Assembly (NCBI GenBank): GCA_023846275.1
Contig: CM043869.1
Span: forward strand, 15,657,501 to 15,721,500
Origin: Vanilla planifolia
Taxonomy: Eukaryota > Streptophyta > Magnoliopsida > Asparagales > Orchidaceae
Length of the DNA stretch: 64,000 nt
Direction of reading: 5' to 3'
Below, piece after piece: positions 49,701-62,428 of the stretch. A program made the position numbers and the translations under genes. The notes beneath the pieces were generated by a model. The model did no database searches. It worked only from the letters and a program-made list of their open reading frames with translations, and was not told the origin of the DNA. Position 1 is the first letter of the stretch. The number at the start of each line of letters is the position of its first letter.

Positions 49701-51114
49701 AGAGCTGAAGGAGAAGATTGAGTTGGCATCGCAGGGATTGGGAGGAGACTTTGCTCTCAGAGACGACATTTTGACCTTCAGGGGTCGCTGGTGTGTACCA
49801 TCACATCAGGAGTTCAGGGAGAGGATCCTTCGGGAGGCTCACTATGGAACCTTGGCTATGCACCCTGGAGAAGTCAAGATGTACAGGAATTTGAGGAGTG
49901 TTTTCTGGTGGAGAGGTTTGAAGACAGATGTTGCTGCCTTTGTTAGGAAATGCCTTACATGTCAGCAAGTTAAGGCCGAACACCAGAGACCTGGAGGATT
50001 GTTACAGAGATTGCCGATTCCGGAGTGGAAATGGGATGACATCACTATGGACTTTGTGACTGGTCTTCCTCGTACCAGACAAGGTTTTGATGCTATTTGG
50101 GTCATCGTAGATCGATTGACCAAGTCAGCCCATTTCTTATCCATTAAGAAGACGGATTCAGCGGCACAGTTGGCAGAGATATATATTCAGCAGATTGTCA
50201 GATTGCATGGGATTCCCCGTTCTATTATTTCTGACAGAGACGCCAAATTCACATCACAGTTTTGGAAGAGCTTACACACTGCCATGGGTACACAGTTAAG
50301 GTTCAGTACTGCTTATCATCCTCAGACGGATGGACAGTCTGAGCGGACTATTCGGACCTTGGAGGATTTGCTACGCTTGAGCGTACAAACTTACTCAACA
50401 GATTGGACTAGACGATTACCCTTGGTAGAGTTTGTGTACAATAACAGCTTCCAGGCGTCGATTGGTATGGCACCTTACGAGGCGTTGTATGGGCGTAGGT
50501 GCAGATCTCCTCTTTGTTGGGAGGAGGGTGATTCCAGGAGAGTGTGGGGACCCCAGATTGTAGAGGAGACCACAGCGGAAGTCAAGTTATTGCAGGACAG
50601 ATTACGTACTGTGCAGGATCGCCAGAAGAAATATTATGATCCTAAGCACAAGGCTGTTGAGTTTTCTGTGGGAGATAGGGTATTCCTGAAGGTCAGTCCT
50701 ATGCGGGGTCTATTCAGGTTTGGAAAGCCTTCTAAGCTTCGACCTCGTTACATTGGACCCTATCCTATTCTGGAGAGGATCGGTGAAGTGGCTTACAGGT
50801 TGGCACTTCCTGAGCATCTGGCTGAGATTCACAATGTGTTCCATGTTTCGAATCTCAAGAAATATGTGCCAGATCCTTCTCATTGCATCAGTGATGATCT
50901 TCCTGGTTTACAAGTGGCACCAGATTCTTCTTATGTGGAACTACCAGTTCGCATCCTCGAGGAGAGCAGCAGACAGCTGAGGAACAGGTCGTTTCCTATG
51001 GTCAAGGTTCTGTGGAATAAACATGACGAAAGGGAGGCAACCTGGGAGCTAGAGCAGGATGTTGCTGAAAAATGGCCGGAACTTCTTGCTGAATTTCGAG
51101 GGCGAAATTCCTGA
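46753..51114 (+). CDS. gag-pol polyprotein of the Tekay-type chromovirus
   Basis: Uninterrupted 1453-codon frame. I start at the ATG at 46753 ([17 protein letters not shown]); the frame is open 45 bases further upstream but only from a TTG. Domains, residues from this ATG: gag (core near 82-160, [11 protein letters not shown]); CCHC zinc knuckle C272-C275-H280-C285; retropepsin D337-T-G-A; RT with [20 protein letters not shown] and catalytic FIDD at 668-671; RNase H starting at YTDAS (D817); integrase zinc finger H1030/H1037/C1067/C1070 and catalytic D1100, D1161, E1197 (D-D-35-E spacing); GPY/F motif at 1335; chromodomain about 1398-1447 ([33 protein letters not shown]). Every catalytic residue I can identify is present. 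It would make a virus-like particle, copy its RNA and integrate it, with the chromodomain directing insertion to heterochromatin. Confidence 0.95.
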   Translation: MAGTRRLSARGAARGRPVSTTPTPETIPALPVEPAVDRWIDAFMRLRPRSFSGSADPVVADDWMAHMLELFDALGCPFGRRVVLAALVLEGEAATWWRGQRRAMFGEAQNSEIAWDDFVEAFRECYIPASAMAQFRRELIHLRQGQMSVNDYLSRFTYLARYAVELVPSEERRCEMFLEGLRPMLQRQLVVSRFARFRDLVEAARSVELIDIRMEAQRETHNKRKEFRNIQQNKKGKRHRDHSGTQGVVVRPRPISERPVQQTGTRTGGIICYHCRQPGHKKCDCPELKKQRITGPVGSSGGQPRVFALTRQQASESPEVITGMLHFGNVQCMTLFDTGASHSFVAERIWNQISGSKGYLKEPLLVRLPDGKEIPTVQKIDGSILISGHEFVTELICVPLAEFDIILGMDWLCHHAVVLDCWEKKVRIRVPGSGDVIYFGLNRQIPLISVLQAGRLVSKGCTGWLAYVTDSQATTTPMSDIPVVRDFPMVFPEELPGFPPAREVEFSIDLEAGVAPIARAPYRMAPAELAELKTQLQDLLDKGLIRPSCSPWGAPVLFVKKKDGSMRLCVDYRELNKVTIRNRYPLPRIDDLLDQLQGATVFSKIDLRSGYHQIRIRDSDVPKTAFRTRYGHYEFTVLPFGLTNAPAVFMNLMHRVFHAFLDRFVIIFIDDILIYSRDRDTHADQLRTVLTMLRENELYAKFSKCSFWLDSVAFLGHIVSAEGVAVDPNKIRAIIDWKRPSSVTEIRSFLGLAGYYRKFVPHFSRLAAPLTQLTRKGKSFEWTESCENSFLELKQRLSTAPVLMLPTQEKSYQMYTDASHIGLGAVLMQDNRVIAYASRQLKDHEKNYPTHDLELAAVIFALKIWRHYLYGVPVDCFSDHKSLKYLFTQKELNLRQRRWLELIKDYELTINYCEGKANPVADALSRHAVVHNMLVCDSIPDLDWNVERCQEQLSIQRLVHRLSSLTIRADWLSEMRDLQLCDEELKEKIELASQGLGGDFALRDDILTFRGRWCVPSHQEFRERILREAHYGTLAMHPGEVKMYRNLRSVFWWRGLKTDVAAFVRKCLTCQQVKAEHQRPGGLLQRLPIPEWKWDDITMDFVTGLPRTRQGFDAIWVIVDRLTKSAHFLSIKKTDSAAQLAEIYIQQIVRLHGIPRSIISDRDAKFTSQFWKSLHTAMGTQLRFSTAYHPQTDGQSERTIRTLEDLLRLSVQTYSTDWTRRLPLVEFVYNNSFQASIGMAPYEALYGRRCRSPLCWEEGDSRRVWGPQIVEETTAEVKLLQDRLRTVQDRQKKYYDPKHKAVEFSVGDRVFLKVSPMRGLFRFGKPSKLRPRYIGPYPILERIGEVAYRLALPEHLAEIHNVFHVSNLKKYVPDPSHCISDDLPGLQVAPDSSYVELPVRILEESSRQLRNRSFPMVKVLWNKHDEREATWELEQDVAEKWPELLAEFRGRNS

Positions 51115-51115
51115 T

Positions 51116-51127
51116 AAGGTGGGGAGA
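51116..51127 (+). other. Polypurine tract
   Basis: AAGGTGGGGAGA between the stop codon (51112-51114) and the 3' LTR start at 51129. Confidence 0.8.
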
Positions 51128-51128
51128 T

Positions 51129-54100
51129 TGTTATACCCGGTAAAATTTTATGTATTTGATCTTTAATAAATTAATTGTGGCTTAGATGATTTCGAATCGA
51201 CAGTAGGATGAGCCAGGAACTCAATTGTAGGCTATTGGAATTTCTGAAATCTTTTGGGAATTTTTCGGAGCACCGAGGAATTTTTAATTAATTTTCCCTA
51301 TTTAATTGGATTTATTAGATTTTTTAGAAATTCGAAAATCTAATTAAATTAAACCGGAAATCGTTTTTTTTATCGCGCGTGAACCGGACCGGAACGGTTC
51401 AGCGGAGGCGGAGGCGGTTCGCCGGGTGAGTTTGCGTGTGCGTTCTAATAAGCGGATCGGACGGTCGAGATCGGCGGGTGAGATCGAACCGGCTGATCGG
51501 GTGTTTACCGTGTCGATAGCGTGTCGACAGCGCGTATTGTGTGCTTACCGTGTGGATAGCGTGTCGACAGCGCGTATCGGGTGCTCACGTGTCGAAAACG
51601 TGTCGAACGCGTAACGGGTTCACCGTGTCGGCCCGGAGTATAAAAACCCTCGTGAAGCAGCGAATAGGGTTTTCGTTCGACGGCGATAGCGAGGAAATTC
51701 CCGGCGTACGGCGCGTGATTCCGGCGGCCTGGCAAGGGGCTTTTTGTGCCCGGAGATCCACGAGACCGAGGAGAGTCGTTTGAGACCAAATTCGTTCGGC
51801 GAGGAGCTGCGGCGAGCTGCGGACGAGCTTCACCGTCGCCGGCGTCTTCGAGGTAGGAATTTCAGATATTTAAATTAGATAATTAGCAAATTGAAGCATG
51901 TATTAGTTTGCAAATCTCTATCTAAGCATGCGAATGTGATTTTTGAAGCTAATCGTACAATTATCGAAAATTGCATGTTAGGGTTTTCGAGACGTTAATT
52001 TGTTTCGCCGAAATTGGAAAATTACCAAGCATGAGGATTTAAATATGCCACTTTATTCATGTTAATATGATTGTATAATGCTAGAACTATAATTTCGTGA
52101 ATTGTCAACATGAGGAGTAGACGAAACTGCTCGGCGGAAAACTTGATTTAAACCTTAGGAAATTAGCGACATTATTGGAACATTAGGATAGTACGAACAT
52201 GTTCTCCTTGTACGCAGTCGCCGGAAATCGACGGAATGATCGTATTGGTCGGCTATTGCGGCGGCTAGGGTTTTTGCGGACGACGGGCGAAGGAAGGAGA
52301 CGAATTAAGGATTAATTAGGGATTAGTTGAATTATTAAGAGAATAATAATAATATTAATCATTAATATTATATATAAGCGTCGGCTGAATTTCGGATTAA
52401 TAACTGACCGGCGGGGTTTGGTTCAGCATGAAAGCCCGAACCGGTGGCAAGATGCGATTCAGGGGATTCGGCGCGGTATAGTGAATAGCAAAATTTTAAA
52501 TTCGGGGAATTATTCCGAATTTTGGAAAAAAAATGGATAAAATGCAAAATTTGATATTTCAAATTTAGGAAAAACTCGATAATTGAGTTTTAGGAATTAT
52601 ATACATTTAGGAAATTCAAGGAAAATCAGAAAACTTGGAAATGAGAAATTTCGAAAATTCTAGAGATCAGTGGGTAAAGAACAAATTTCCTGAAGTGGGG
52701 AAAAATGTTATCACTGATGACAGTACAGCTGGAAACAGTCAGACAAAGGTATGGTACACGGATGCTACCAGAACAGTCAGTAATTGACAATTGTGTTGCT
52801 TTGATGGCAACGGCATGGATTGAGTCAGTTTATTCAGTATTGGCATATTTCATGGATTGGCATATTGGACCGGACTACTATAGACCCTATATGATGTTTT
52901 AGGGTAGTTGTGGTAGGTAACTGTGCGGTTCGGACTTAGCTTCCACAGTATACATGTAGACTGGTATACGCCTTGTTGTACCTGGACACATGTTGCCGAA
53001 TCTTGGAGTTAGAGATTGGCAATGACTGTAGGGGCGTGAGCTTCTATGGAAGTTGTTGGTAGAGGACTCCTTGGGACGGTGGCTGAGTCAATCTCTCCTG
53101 GTCCATGTGTGTAGGCCTGCGCGCCTGAGGGTGGCAGGGGTGTCTCGCAGTGGCTAGCCAAGTGTGTAGGCCTGCGCGCCTTAGGGTGGCAGGGGTGTCT
53201 CACGTTGGCTAGAGATTATGTGACTGGATCTGTCTGTAGTCTCCAGGAGATTGATTGACGAGAGACACTGCGGTGTCGGGTGCTTAGGCGCCATGCGTGT
53301 TTCGAGATGGGCGTTCCCACTGGCACGTTGCCTGGTAGCCCAGAGGAGAGCTACTCTGGTGTGACTGGGGTGGCTGTGGTTGGTCGGAGTCTGGGACTGA
53401 GAGTGCCTATCCACCGTACATTGTTATGCTGTATTCCTGTATTTTTGCTATTATCCTTCTCTTGCATGTGAGTTTTACTAGCTGACTTTCCTACTGGGCG
53501 TAGCTCATTCCTGTATTATATATTTTCAGTGGCTCGGCAGACTTGACGCTACCGGATTAGGTGGGATCGTGGTCAGCAGGCTTGTGAAGGATTTCTGATT
53601 GGTGATTGTCTGAGATATTCTGGTTAGATGATTGTTGCTGTTGGATGTATTTAATGAGATTGTTACTCTCATATGTCATGTAATATGTGAGGGTAATTCT
53701 GACTTATGTCTGGTTGGATAATATTACACTTGTTGGACTTGGATCTTATTCTTGTGATGTAGTTTCATTCACTGTTTTATTTTATTGTCTTGGAGTATGG
53801 TGTGTGGAGTGCCATATTTTATTGTGGATGTTATATATCTTTTTGTTTGATGGTGAGGTCATTACATGACTATGGAACTTAACCGTGGGGGTTCAGACTT
53901 CTATTAGATCGGTTCTCCTACCGGTATGGGTTAGGAGTATTGGGTCTAGTAGGAGTAACATTGCGCGAGTCCATCTGTTAATTCAGGAGTCATGAACCTG
54001 ATTTGACGGTGTACCCGGGAGATGGGATCCACATTGTTAAGGAAAGTAGGTGTGTAATGATGTGTTATATCCTATGTTTTCGTAGGCTACTCAGGTTGGT

Positions 54101-54191
54101 ATGGGACGATCTGAGCTGTCTATATAAAAAAAAAAAAAAAAAAAAAAAAAATGTATGCCAAAAATCAGCCTAGGAAAAATGGGGTGTAACA
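51129..54191 (+). repeat. 3' LTR of the Tekay-type element
   Basis: 3,063 bp, equal in length to the 5' LTR (the two 1-bp indels cancel). TATA box at 51639-51646, 40-bp repeats at 51499-51618. It could drive transcription outwards into 54.2 kb and beyond. Confidence 0.96.
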
Positions 54192-54196
54192 ATTGG
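54192..54196. repeat. Target site duplication, right
   Basis: attgg, identical to 43526-43530. Confidence 0.95.
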
Positions 54197-54999
54197 CATC
54201 AGTCAAAACATGTTACCTTCTTGTTTCTAGTCTCTAATAAGCTTTTTAAGGGAAGAAAAGAAGTTAAAAGGTACAATCACTTTTCATCTAATGTTTAAGA
54301 GCTCTTTGTGCTTAGTTATGCAAATAATAGGCATCAATGGACTCTCTCTCCTCTTGCAATGCTATTTATGGTCAAACAATAATGAATACATTTGGGATGG
54401 CTACCCCAACACCCAACCTTTGTGTCAGGTTCAACTCTCTAACATTTGTCATTTGCATGCAAGAGGACCTTTTGGAATTGAGGCAATGCTACCTTAATAC
54501 AATGAAAAGCACTCTTAAAATCAAGACTACAATAATTGAACTTCTAGATAAGTCCTCCATCAAGTCTATCACATAATGTATCACCTTTCTACTTGATCCT
54601 TCTAAACCATCTAAGATTGTAAGCATCTCTTCAAGTCTTAGAGAAAAAAGGTGGTCACCATGAGCTTTTCTGTCTAATATCTCAATATCTTTACCTAGTC
54701 TAACATGCCTACAATTGATCACTCAATCTCTCAACTCTTCCTTAATATAAACACTAAACTCCCAATCATGCTATAAAAGAAATGAGTCTTATGTGTCAAG
54801 AAGTAAATTATGATTAACAAAGAGATTTCCAAGCTGTTAAAGGAGAATATTATTTTCTAGTCTTATACTTAGAATGGCATGCTAATATTATTCACTTGAT
54901 GAATAGTAATGACAAGTAACACATGTACATTACTTATAAAGATTTGTTGCACTAGTCCAAAGGACTCTTACCTCTTCCTTGAGTTGATGACCTTATATA
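54197..54999. other. Flank of the Tekay insertion, no gene recognised
   Basis: Continues the sequence interrupted at 43530. Several overlapping open stretches of 60-80 codons on both strands show no motif. It probably belongs to the 5' part of the Tat-like remnant that becomes recognisable at 55.0 kb. Confidence 0.4.
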
Positions 55000-55680
55000 T
55001 TCAATCAAAGGATTTACTTATTTAACTTCCTAGTTGCTTTTATTGGCTATAATTTGATCAAAATGCCTAAAGAAGATGATGAAAGAACTTTATTTATAGT
55101 TGAATTTGGCACATTGTACTATAAAATTGTGCTTTTGATTCTTAAAAATACTTGAATCACCTACCAAAGGATAATCAATATTATCGTTCAAAACCAAAGA
55201 GCTAGAAATTTAAAGGATTATGTAGATAACCTCTTGAAGAAAAGTAAAACCTTTAGGGCTTATTCACAAGACTTGAAAGAAACTTTCAAAACATACAAGA
55301 AGTTCAAAAAAAGGCCAAACTCATTAAAATGCACCTTTAATGCCTTTTAGGACAAATTCCTTTATTTTATGTTTCTAAAAGAAGGGATTGAAGAAAATTC
55401 ACATGAAGTATGTGTTTTGGTAAATATGCTCACTTAAAAGATCCATTGAAACTTTCAATTTTTAAATGTGCAAATCAATAGGCTAATCCATTTTATCTCG
55501 AAGTCTAGGCTTTTGTGAAAAAATGATTGCGAGAAAGTCTTTTAAGAGCCAAAAGCTTATTTATCTCGATCTCCTCAGTAGAGAAGTTAGATCCCAAGAG
55601 AACCCCAATTCATTTATCTTGCTCTCTTAAGATTAGTTCCATTCTTATTAGAGAAGATGAAAGTATTTGTTGAAATTATG
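55000..55680 (+). pseudogene. Tat-like Ty3/gypsy reverse transcriptase remnant
   Basis: Fragments in order: FIGYNLIKMPKEDDERTLFI (start of the RT palm), EFGTLYYKI, LKNT-ITYQR, the damaged catalytic box YVDNLLKKSKT (normal YVDD has its last aspartate changed), LKETFKTYKKF, NSLKCTF, then INRLIHFISKS and IPREPQFIYLAL of the RT-RNase H link. Wording fits Tat/Retand-type RT. Stops and shifts are present, and the frame is interrupted near 55.68 kb. Confidence 0.75.
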
Positions 55681-57799
55681 AAACAATGATATTTACAAGA
55701 TGAGTTATGAATCGTGCAACCTTCTAACTTAACTCAAAAACCCAAAAATCAAATAAATTCTCACTTTAAAAATCTTTTTATCTTATAAGAAGTTTTAAAA
55801 AAAGTGCTTTAGCTTTCCAAAAACATTATGGTAATAATGACTATTATGTTGTGATAAGATGAGCAATGTGAACAAGTGAGGCAAAAGAAAGAGAGCACAT
55901 GAGAGTTTCAGTGGTTTGAAAAAACCAATGCCTATGTCCAATCTCAGTTAACTTGATAAGGATTTCATTAAGTTCACTCCCTTTCATCACAAATATTAAT
56001 GAAAAACTTTACAAAAAATCACTCCTTTTTTGAAGAATCTGATAGTGTACACGATACTAAAAGAGTGAAAGGTAGCTATACAAAGTAATATATCACTTGA
56101 GCAAATCAAACTTATAAGAAGCTAAATCCTTCACTTAAGGAAATTATATGATATGAACTACAAATATTATGGAAAGATTTAATAATCAATGTAATTAGTT
56201 TTGATGTAATATCACTGTAGGATGAAAAGTTCTTTATTGAGTAAAGCCTACAACTAAATATTTTTGTTTTCCTTTTATAATGATTTGCAAGTCAGATCAT
56301 CTACTTGTTCTCACTTAATTAGGCTTCTATTTATATTGTTTAAAGGCATAAGATAAACTAAAGAAAAACTAACTAGAATTATATTCCTAAAACGATTAAA
56401 GTAGTCATTATGAGTTTTTGTGAAAATTCATAGAAGTATGACCATAAGATTGTACCAAAGAGATAGATAACAAGAATTGATCACCCTAGACGAAGATCTT
56501 GACAACCTAATAATTTTACTTATTTATACTAGATCATATGAGTACGATATTGAACATATACTGTATAATTGATAATTGATCTTTGTTCTTAATTTCAATT
56601 CTCTAGTTGTGAATGCTTCATACGTACAAAAGGATTACATATGTATGGACAATTACATAAATATGTTTTTTGAGTGTTCCATAAATCATGGACAATTGAT
56701 AAGTGATTGTTAATGTATGATAAATTTTCATTGCTCTTGAAAATTTCATGTCCCATACATATGTTATTGTTGCAAAAAAGTCTTAACCAGTAAACATTGG
56801 ATACTTCAAGCATGTATAATCATTACATCATTTATGCTTGAAGACTCAACTATGCTATTATATACTCATCATACCAATATTATGTAAACATATCTTTATA
56901 ATCTAACTAAAATGCTCTCTTATCTTCAGTGTTTAAGATAGTGATAAAGACATACAAATGTAAAATATGATTCATATATGTATGATGCAGGAAAAAGCTT
57001 TAGAATTTGAATAGGAAATTTTCATAGAAGGCCAATCCCATGAATGACCAGAAACACACTTCTCAATTTTTGTTAACTCATTTATCGTCTTTGTTTGAAG
57101 AGGCCATCATACATATACAACACATAAACTCTTCTCTAATATAAGGATTTATATAGTATGACCATTTTAGTTTAGAACACACGAGGTATTATATTAGTAT
57201 GATAAGGACATCATAACTATAAAATATGAAATTTTAAACATATGTTAATTGAAACAAAAAGTAAAAAAAGTTACATGCAATTGCGATAAAGTACATCATA
57301 TTGCGTGATGGTTATATAGGTTAGAATTAAGGCTATGTCTTTACATAATTTCAATTCTTATGGACCTCACATTCATCTAATATTAATATAACCTTTTGAT
57401 GTTATGATCTCTTAATTATTAAGTAACTTTTGTACTCTTTGACTCATGTGAAAATGAATAGACATGTGAGCTATGCATAACTAAGATAAATGTAATTCTA
57501 TGTGTCATATGAAAGTCAAGTGATAGGTTTAACAAATTATAACAAAAATGACATGTTGAAGATGAGCTTTGGATAAGTAGCCACTCCACCAAGAGCTCTA
57601 AGATTTGCATGTTGAGCCAACTTGAGCAAATTCAGCAAGGCTTCTTGACTTGTCTTCATTTGTGGATTACTCCACAAATCAATTAATTAAGCTTATAGAT
57701 TACTTGATTGATCTGGAGATACATGATCTATATTTACTCAAAGAAAGTATTAGTATAAAATATATAATGATTTTATTGTTATTAGACAAGTGATGCAAG
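55681..57799. mobile_element. ~2.1-kb insertion splitting the Tat-like RNase H, unidentified
   Basis: The Tat-like protein is readable up to about 55.68 kb and resumes at about 57.80 kb at the adjoining part of RNase H, so the DNA between was inserted. It has no coding frame longer than about 70 codons and no domain. I could not see terminal repeats or a target duplication, so its class is open. The limits are approximate. Confidence 0.45.
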
Positions 57800-58520
57800 G
57801 ATAATGGGTTCAATAGAATCCAGTGCTAGTTTATTATGTATATATAACTTAAAAGATACATAGACAAGAGGCTCCCCTCTGATGAAGGTAGCACTAGCTA
57901 TACTTATAATGGCTCATCAATTAAGCCAATATTTTAAGCACATATTATTAATGTCATTATTAATAAAGCTTTAAAGTGCATTCTTCACTTAATAAAGGTC
58001 TTAATAATTTTTTCAAAAGAAGATAATTAAGCTTAGCTAGTTATTAGTCTTTGTTTCTTTCTCTTCCCTCAAATATTATATTCTTACCTAGTTCTTAATG
58101 GAGGGAATTTCTATTGAGTTCAATTCCAAGTCATCAAGTTTTTGGTAGCTCTATGTAGATAGTACTCTAGGGTAAGAGTCTTGTGGCATTAGCTTTATCC
58201 TATTGAGTTCTGAGTGGGTTGACTAGAAAAGAAGTATTAAAATCAATTTTTTCATCACAAAAACTAAGTTGAGTATAAAACTTTGATTGTTGCTTTGAAA
58301 TTTACTCTAGGGCTTCAAGTCCAACACTTTATAGTCTTTTTGTCTCCTAACGTGATGTTATCCAACTTATTGGTTTATTCAAAATAAAGGATCAAAAGCT
58401 TATGAAGCAATAGCTTAGTCTCTTCTTCAAAAGTTCAACCAATTAGGTCTTGTTTAAATCTCTCAAGAGAGGAATTAAGAAGCAAATCTATTAGCCAAAA
58501 GAGGAGAACCTCAAAAATAA
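57800..58520 (+). pseudogene. Tat-like RNase H remnant
   Basis: PLMKVALAILIMAHQLSQYF then AHIINVIINKALKCIL (about 57876-57985), YKTLIVALKFTLGLQVQHFI (about 58273 onward), and SLLQKFNQLGLV-ISQERN-E, ANLLAKRGEP (about 58410-58510), matching the connecting and RNase H domains of Tat-type elements, including the 'N.EAD.LAKLAS'-like ending. Contains stops. Confidence 0.65.
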
Positions 58521-58829
58521 TTTCCTCCTCCTGAAAGACCTGAATTGAATGTGCAACTCTAATTTTTCATCTTCAAAGGCTTCTTTGCTAGAACAATGCT
58601 TCGAAAGCTTATCTCAAGTTATGGGACTTAAGTTCTTTAAAGTGTGAGCCGAGTACAATTAAGTGCAAAACACAATAGTTTATCCTAATTAATGAATTGC
58701 TCTATCAAACATCTTATCTTGAGCCTCTACTTAAATGGGCCAACCATTGTGAAGTTTAGGACAATATTGGAATAATGAATTCAGATGGGTGTGACGATCA
58801 TGCCTTAAGCTGTCTTTCCATGAATGCTG

Positions 58830-61510
58830 TTCGACAACCATTCTTCTAGCCTACAATGTTAAGGGACTGCTACACGTTGCCTATTAAGCTTATCCCATTA
58901 CTTTGTTAGTTAACCATTATTGACTCATCTTAAAGTAATAATGCAAATAATGTCGACACAATGCACCTTAGGCAAGGAACGATGGAACCAATTCTACCTC
59001 TCATTTTTTGTTATTAAGACTAGGTACATCCATTAATTCATCAACATATATGATTAGTGATATTACCAAAATATAAAATTATATTTACACAATAAGTGTA
59101 CTATAGCATATTACACAACCAAAATTATACATATACTTAGATGTGTTTGCCCTTATGAAGCTATATATTATATATAAAAATTGGAAGCATGTTGCTTTTT
59201 GCTATGATAATAAAGTATTAGGAAATGAATATGTCGAACATATTATTTTGGATATGTTAGTTGATAATGATACAATTGCTAATTTATTTAATTTATTTCA
59301 ACATTTTATATTGATCTTATTTAATATTCATAATTCTCGATTACTAGAGGTTGAAGAAAGTTTCACTTTCTCTTTATTGACTGTTTCTCAAAATGGATCA
59401 AGGGCAACCCTCTTGTTAGTCAAATAATTATCATGGTCCATAGCATCCGCTAGATAGACATCTTCAATAGATTTGAAATTCCTTTAGGTGTTGTTGCTGA
59501 TAAATATATCATGTTTCAAGTGGAAGAACTCTATAACTTCTACAACAGATGCGATTGTCACCTAAAGCATGCCTCTACTAATCATCCATAAATGAACAAC
59601 CAAGTTAAGACAACCAATAAATGCCTCTTAAAATTTTAAAGCTTTATGTTGAGGGCAAGAAATGTATTTAGATGATGTGCTCTCCAATGAGTTATAAGCT
59701 TATAGAATAATACTTTTGTAACAATGAATTAATTACCATTTACACTAATATAGAAATGCTCCCAATAGAAATTAGGCTTTATATTCTTTGGGTTTAGAAG
59801 CTTTGGGGAAACCAAGATGTAATGAGAACTTGTCCATCAAATGAGTAAGTCAAAAGGCTTGAGCTTGATTTACTTTTAAAGTTGTAAAAGATCACTTGAA
59901 TGAACTCAATAGAAAGTAAAGTATGGAGAAACATTTTAATAAGAACATTATAAAGAATCATTTTAAGGTTACAAACTTGGTTCTCAAGAAGTGTGATGTC
60001 TTTTGATGCCAAGTGGGTTATAATAAGCTTCTTTCAAACTAAGAGGAAGCATATCTCATCAAAGCCATTATTGAACCACATGTGTCCCAAAAATAGATGA
60101 AAAATGGAGAAGAGGTGTATCAATAATGGAGTGGAGACCACTTAAAAAAGTTCAACCCATGATATGTATGCATTTCCTTCTTATTTCATATGTCGAAGGT
60201 ATGTCTTATATTGACCTAAACTTTTCAATAATTCATGTTACTTGTATTTGCAAGGTTTTATTAATTTAGAAGTATCTCTTTAAGTTTAATTATAATGTAT
60301 AAGTGCTTTTGAGAAGTTATGCTATAATAAAAAATACAAGTACTTGAGGTCAAAAGCATGAATATTATTTTTGAAAAGGAAACTATGTCTCAAGTTTAAT
60401 TTTATTCAACAAAACTCAAGATTATGTCTCTCTTTGAAAAAAAACTAATGAGGTTTCTTTTAGGATTGACTTTGACAATGTCTATGTCTTTCAAAGTCTA
60501 TTGTGCTTGGCTTAAGTCTTAGAGATGCAAATATCCATTCATCACTTAACTCATGCTTTTATCTACTTTTTTATTAACTTAATGAACCATTTGAGACTTC
60601 ATCAATTTATTCTCTATATTTTACTTCAGGAATTTATCATTGATTTATTACATGAGTGACTTGAGAGGCACAATATTAACTTCCTCTCTACTTTACCTTC
60701 ATCTTTATTCCAATGCATAAAGGTCTTGTGAAATATAGTATTGACTTGCCCTCCATCTTACCTTTACTTTTTCTTAATCGATTATAGATCTTGAGAGTTG
60801 TTGGTATTGATTATCAATTTCTTGGTTACATTATAAAAATTATTCCTAAGAGAAGTGAGATCTTTAGCATTCAAAGTTAATGTAATTGGATTGGAGGCTC
60901 CTGGTTACATTATATAAATCCTTATTTCTTTAAATAAGGCTTTCCACCTAATATGAAATACATGATGCAATACTTGGTCTCTTCTTCATTTTACAAAACT
61001 TCACATGCCACATAAATTACACACATATTTTTTAATGAAATCATCAAAATTGTTAGACTACATAAAAGATTCATATCAAATAATGATGTCTACTTTATAA
61101 GCTATTTTTTTAAAAACCCTTTGGCATCTTATTTGGACTAAATCAATGTTTTCTTTGATATTTTATCAATAGACTAATCACCAAATAGAAATGGTCAATT
61201 GGAGCCTTGGGAATCTCATATTTAACCTAATAGAAGAAAATTAAAAAATTTGAGATTTGCTTCTTTTTCTTGTTGTATATACTTATAATAGTTTTGTTAA
61301 CCATTCTATTGGAATGAGTCCACTGTAGATATTTTTTCCACCACTTAGATGCATTGATCTAATTCCTTGCTTATTCAGGCACTATTGATTTGACTTAGAC
61401 TTTTGATTAATGTCTCTATATTACTTAGGAATATATCATAAAAAGTTAATAAAAGTAATGAACTCATCAAAATACTATGCCATTCTTATAAACACCATAT
61501 GTAATTATGT
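58830..61510 (+). repeat. Large duplicated block (pairs with 19.7-22.89 kb)
   Basis: Partner of the block described at 19700-22890. It contains the second copies of the Tat-like and chromovirus integrases in the same order and orientation. Confidence 0.8.
59330..60170 (+). pseudogene. Tat-like integrase remnant, copy 2
   Basis: NRFEIPLGVVADKYIMFQVE, ELYNFYNRCDC, then ASTNHP-MNNQVKTTNKCLL (HPQ-NGQ box), the Tat-type spacer ending IEIRLYILWV-like, KHFNKNI, NLVLKKCD-like, and EEAYLIKAIIEPHVSQK with WSGDHLKKF at the end. The zinc-finger part seen in copy 1 is missing by deletion. Confidence 0.72.
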
Positions 61511-61900
61511 TAGGGACATCAAGTCATGTGTGAAGGGTTTCCATTAAGAACCTTATAAACTAGAAGTTTTGGAAATTTTAAAATCATGAAGAAATTAAGG
61601 TTAAATGCATTTATTTTAGACTTGTCTAAGGGTTATTGGATGAGTGCTACTTTTAACATTATTAAATTAACCCATGCAACCCTTTACTAATTCCCATTGA
61701 TGTTTTTTCATGTTCTCCTCTTATGAGGAGTGACATAGTCATCGATTTTCTTTTAACTCCATTGGGAATGTTAAGTGATCAAATTAAGAAAAATACTAGA
61801 TGATCAAATCACAAGAGTTAGTAAATGACACACCTCTAGAGTTAGTAAATGGCACATATAATTAATCAATTTTAGAGGGATCACAATAAGACAAGTAAAT
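60880..61900 (+). pseudogene. Chromovirus-like integrase and C-terminal end, copy 2
   Basis: LHFTKLHMPHKLHTYFLMKS, DSYQIMMSTL and FLKTLWHLIWTKSMF (the 'SDRD..F' region), TNHQIEMVNWSLGNLI (about 61165-61215), then KGFPLRTL-TRSFGNFKIMKK and LNAFILDLSKGYWMSATFNI, the integrase C-terminal segment, and KILDDQIT..V, the start of a chromodomain-like tail. Some stretches stay in one frame for ~50 codons but stops remain. Confidence 0.75.
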
Positions 61901-62428
61901 AAAGATATAGGTATTAAATTCAAATTTTAGAGTTTATTTATATCCTTTAAATAAAAAAAATCCCTAACAACAATGAATGCATATAATATTTTTTTAATAC
62001 ACTCAATTCATATGACAATTGTCTTTGCATGCATTATAACATCTTTCATCATCTAATTACATGCATTTACCTTCCAAGGTGTTTAGTAGATAGTTGTAGT
62101 TATCTAAAATTTTTTAATGGACTATCATGTTGCTACTCTTTGTCCTTCAAATTTATAACATGTAAGATATGATAATGGAAGAAATCTTAATACTTATGAA
62201 TCAATCTAACATGTGTCAAAGTTAGTTGCGATATTGTTATGGACAATAAGGTAATATGTATATGAATTATTCATGTTACATATCACATTAATTTTTTTAT
62301 ATGCTCTTAGGAATTTGAGGCTTTGAATGTTACACCTTAATTGAATGCCAGTCAACTCTTAGCGATATCACTTTTGATATATATGATCCTAAATCATGCA
62401 GCAACAACATTCATACCTTTTTGATAGG
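61901..62428. other. Downstream end of the chromovirus remnant, no gene
   Basis: AT-rich, probably 3' end or LTR of the chromovirus remnant; the equivalent stretch is deleted at 22.89 kb. No motif seen. Confidence 0.4.

Larger units (their letters stand above)
43531..54191 (+). mobile_element. Full-length Ty3/gypsy chromovirus, Tekay/Del type, apparently intact
   Basis: 10,661 bp: 5' LTR, Met-tRNA primer site, a single open gag-pol frame with a chromodomain, polypurine tract and 3' LTR, flanked by perfect 5-bp duplications. Long (3 kb) LTRs and a C-terminal chromodomain after the GPY/F motif are typical of the Tekay/Del branch. Its GC-rich LTRs and G+C-balanced coding sequence contrast with the AT-rich surroundings. 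By eye the two LTRs differ at three bases and two 1-bp indels, which implies a very recent insertion. Confidence 0.96.
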
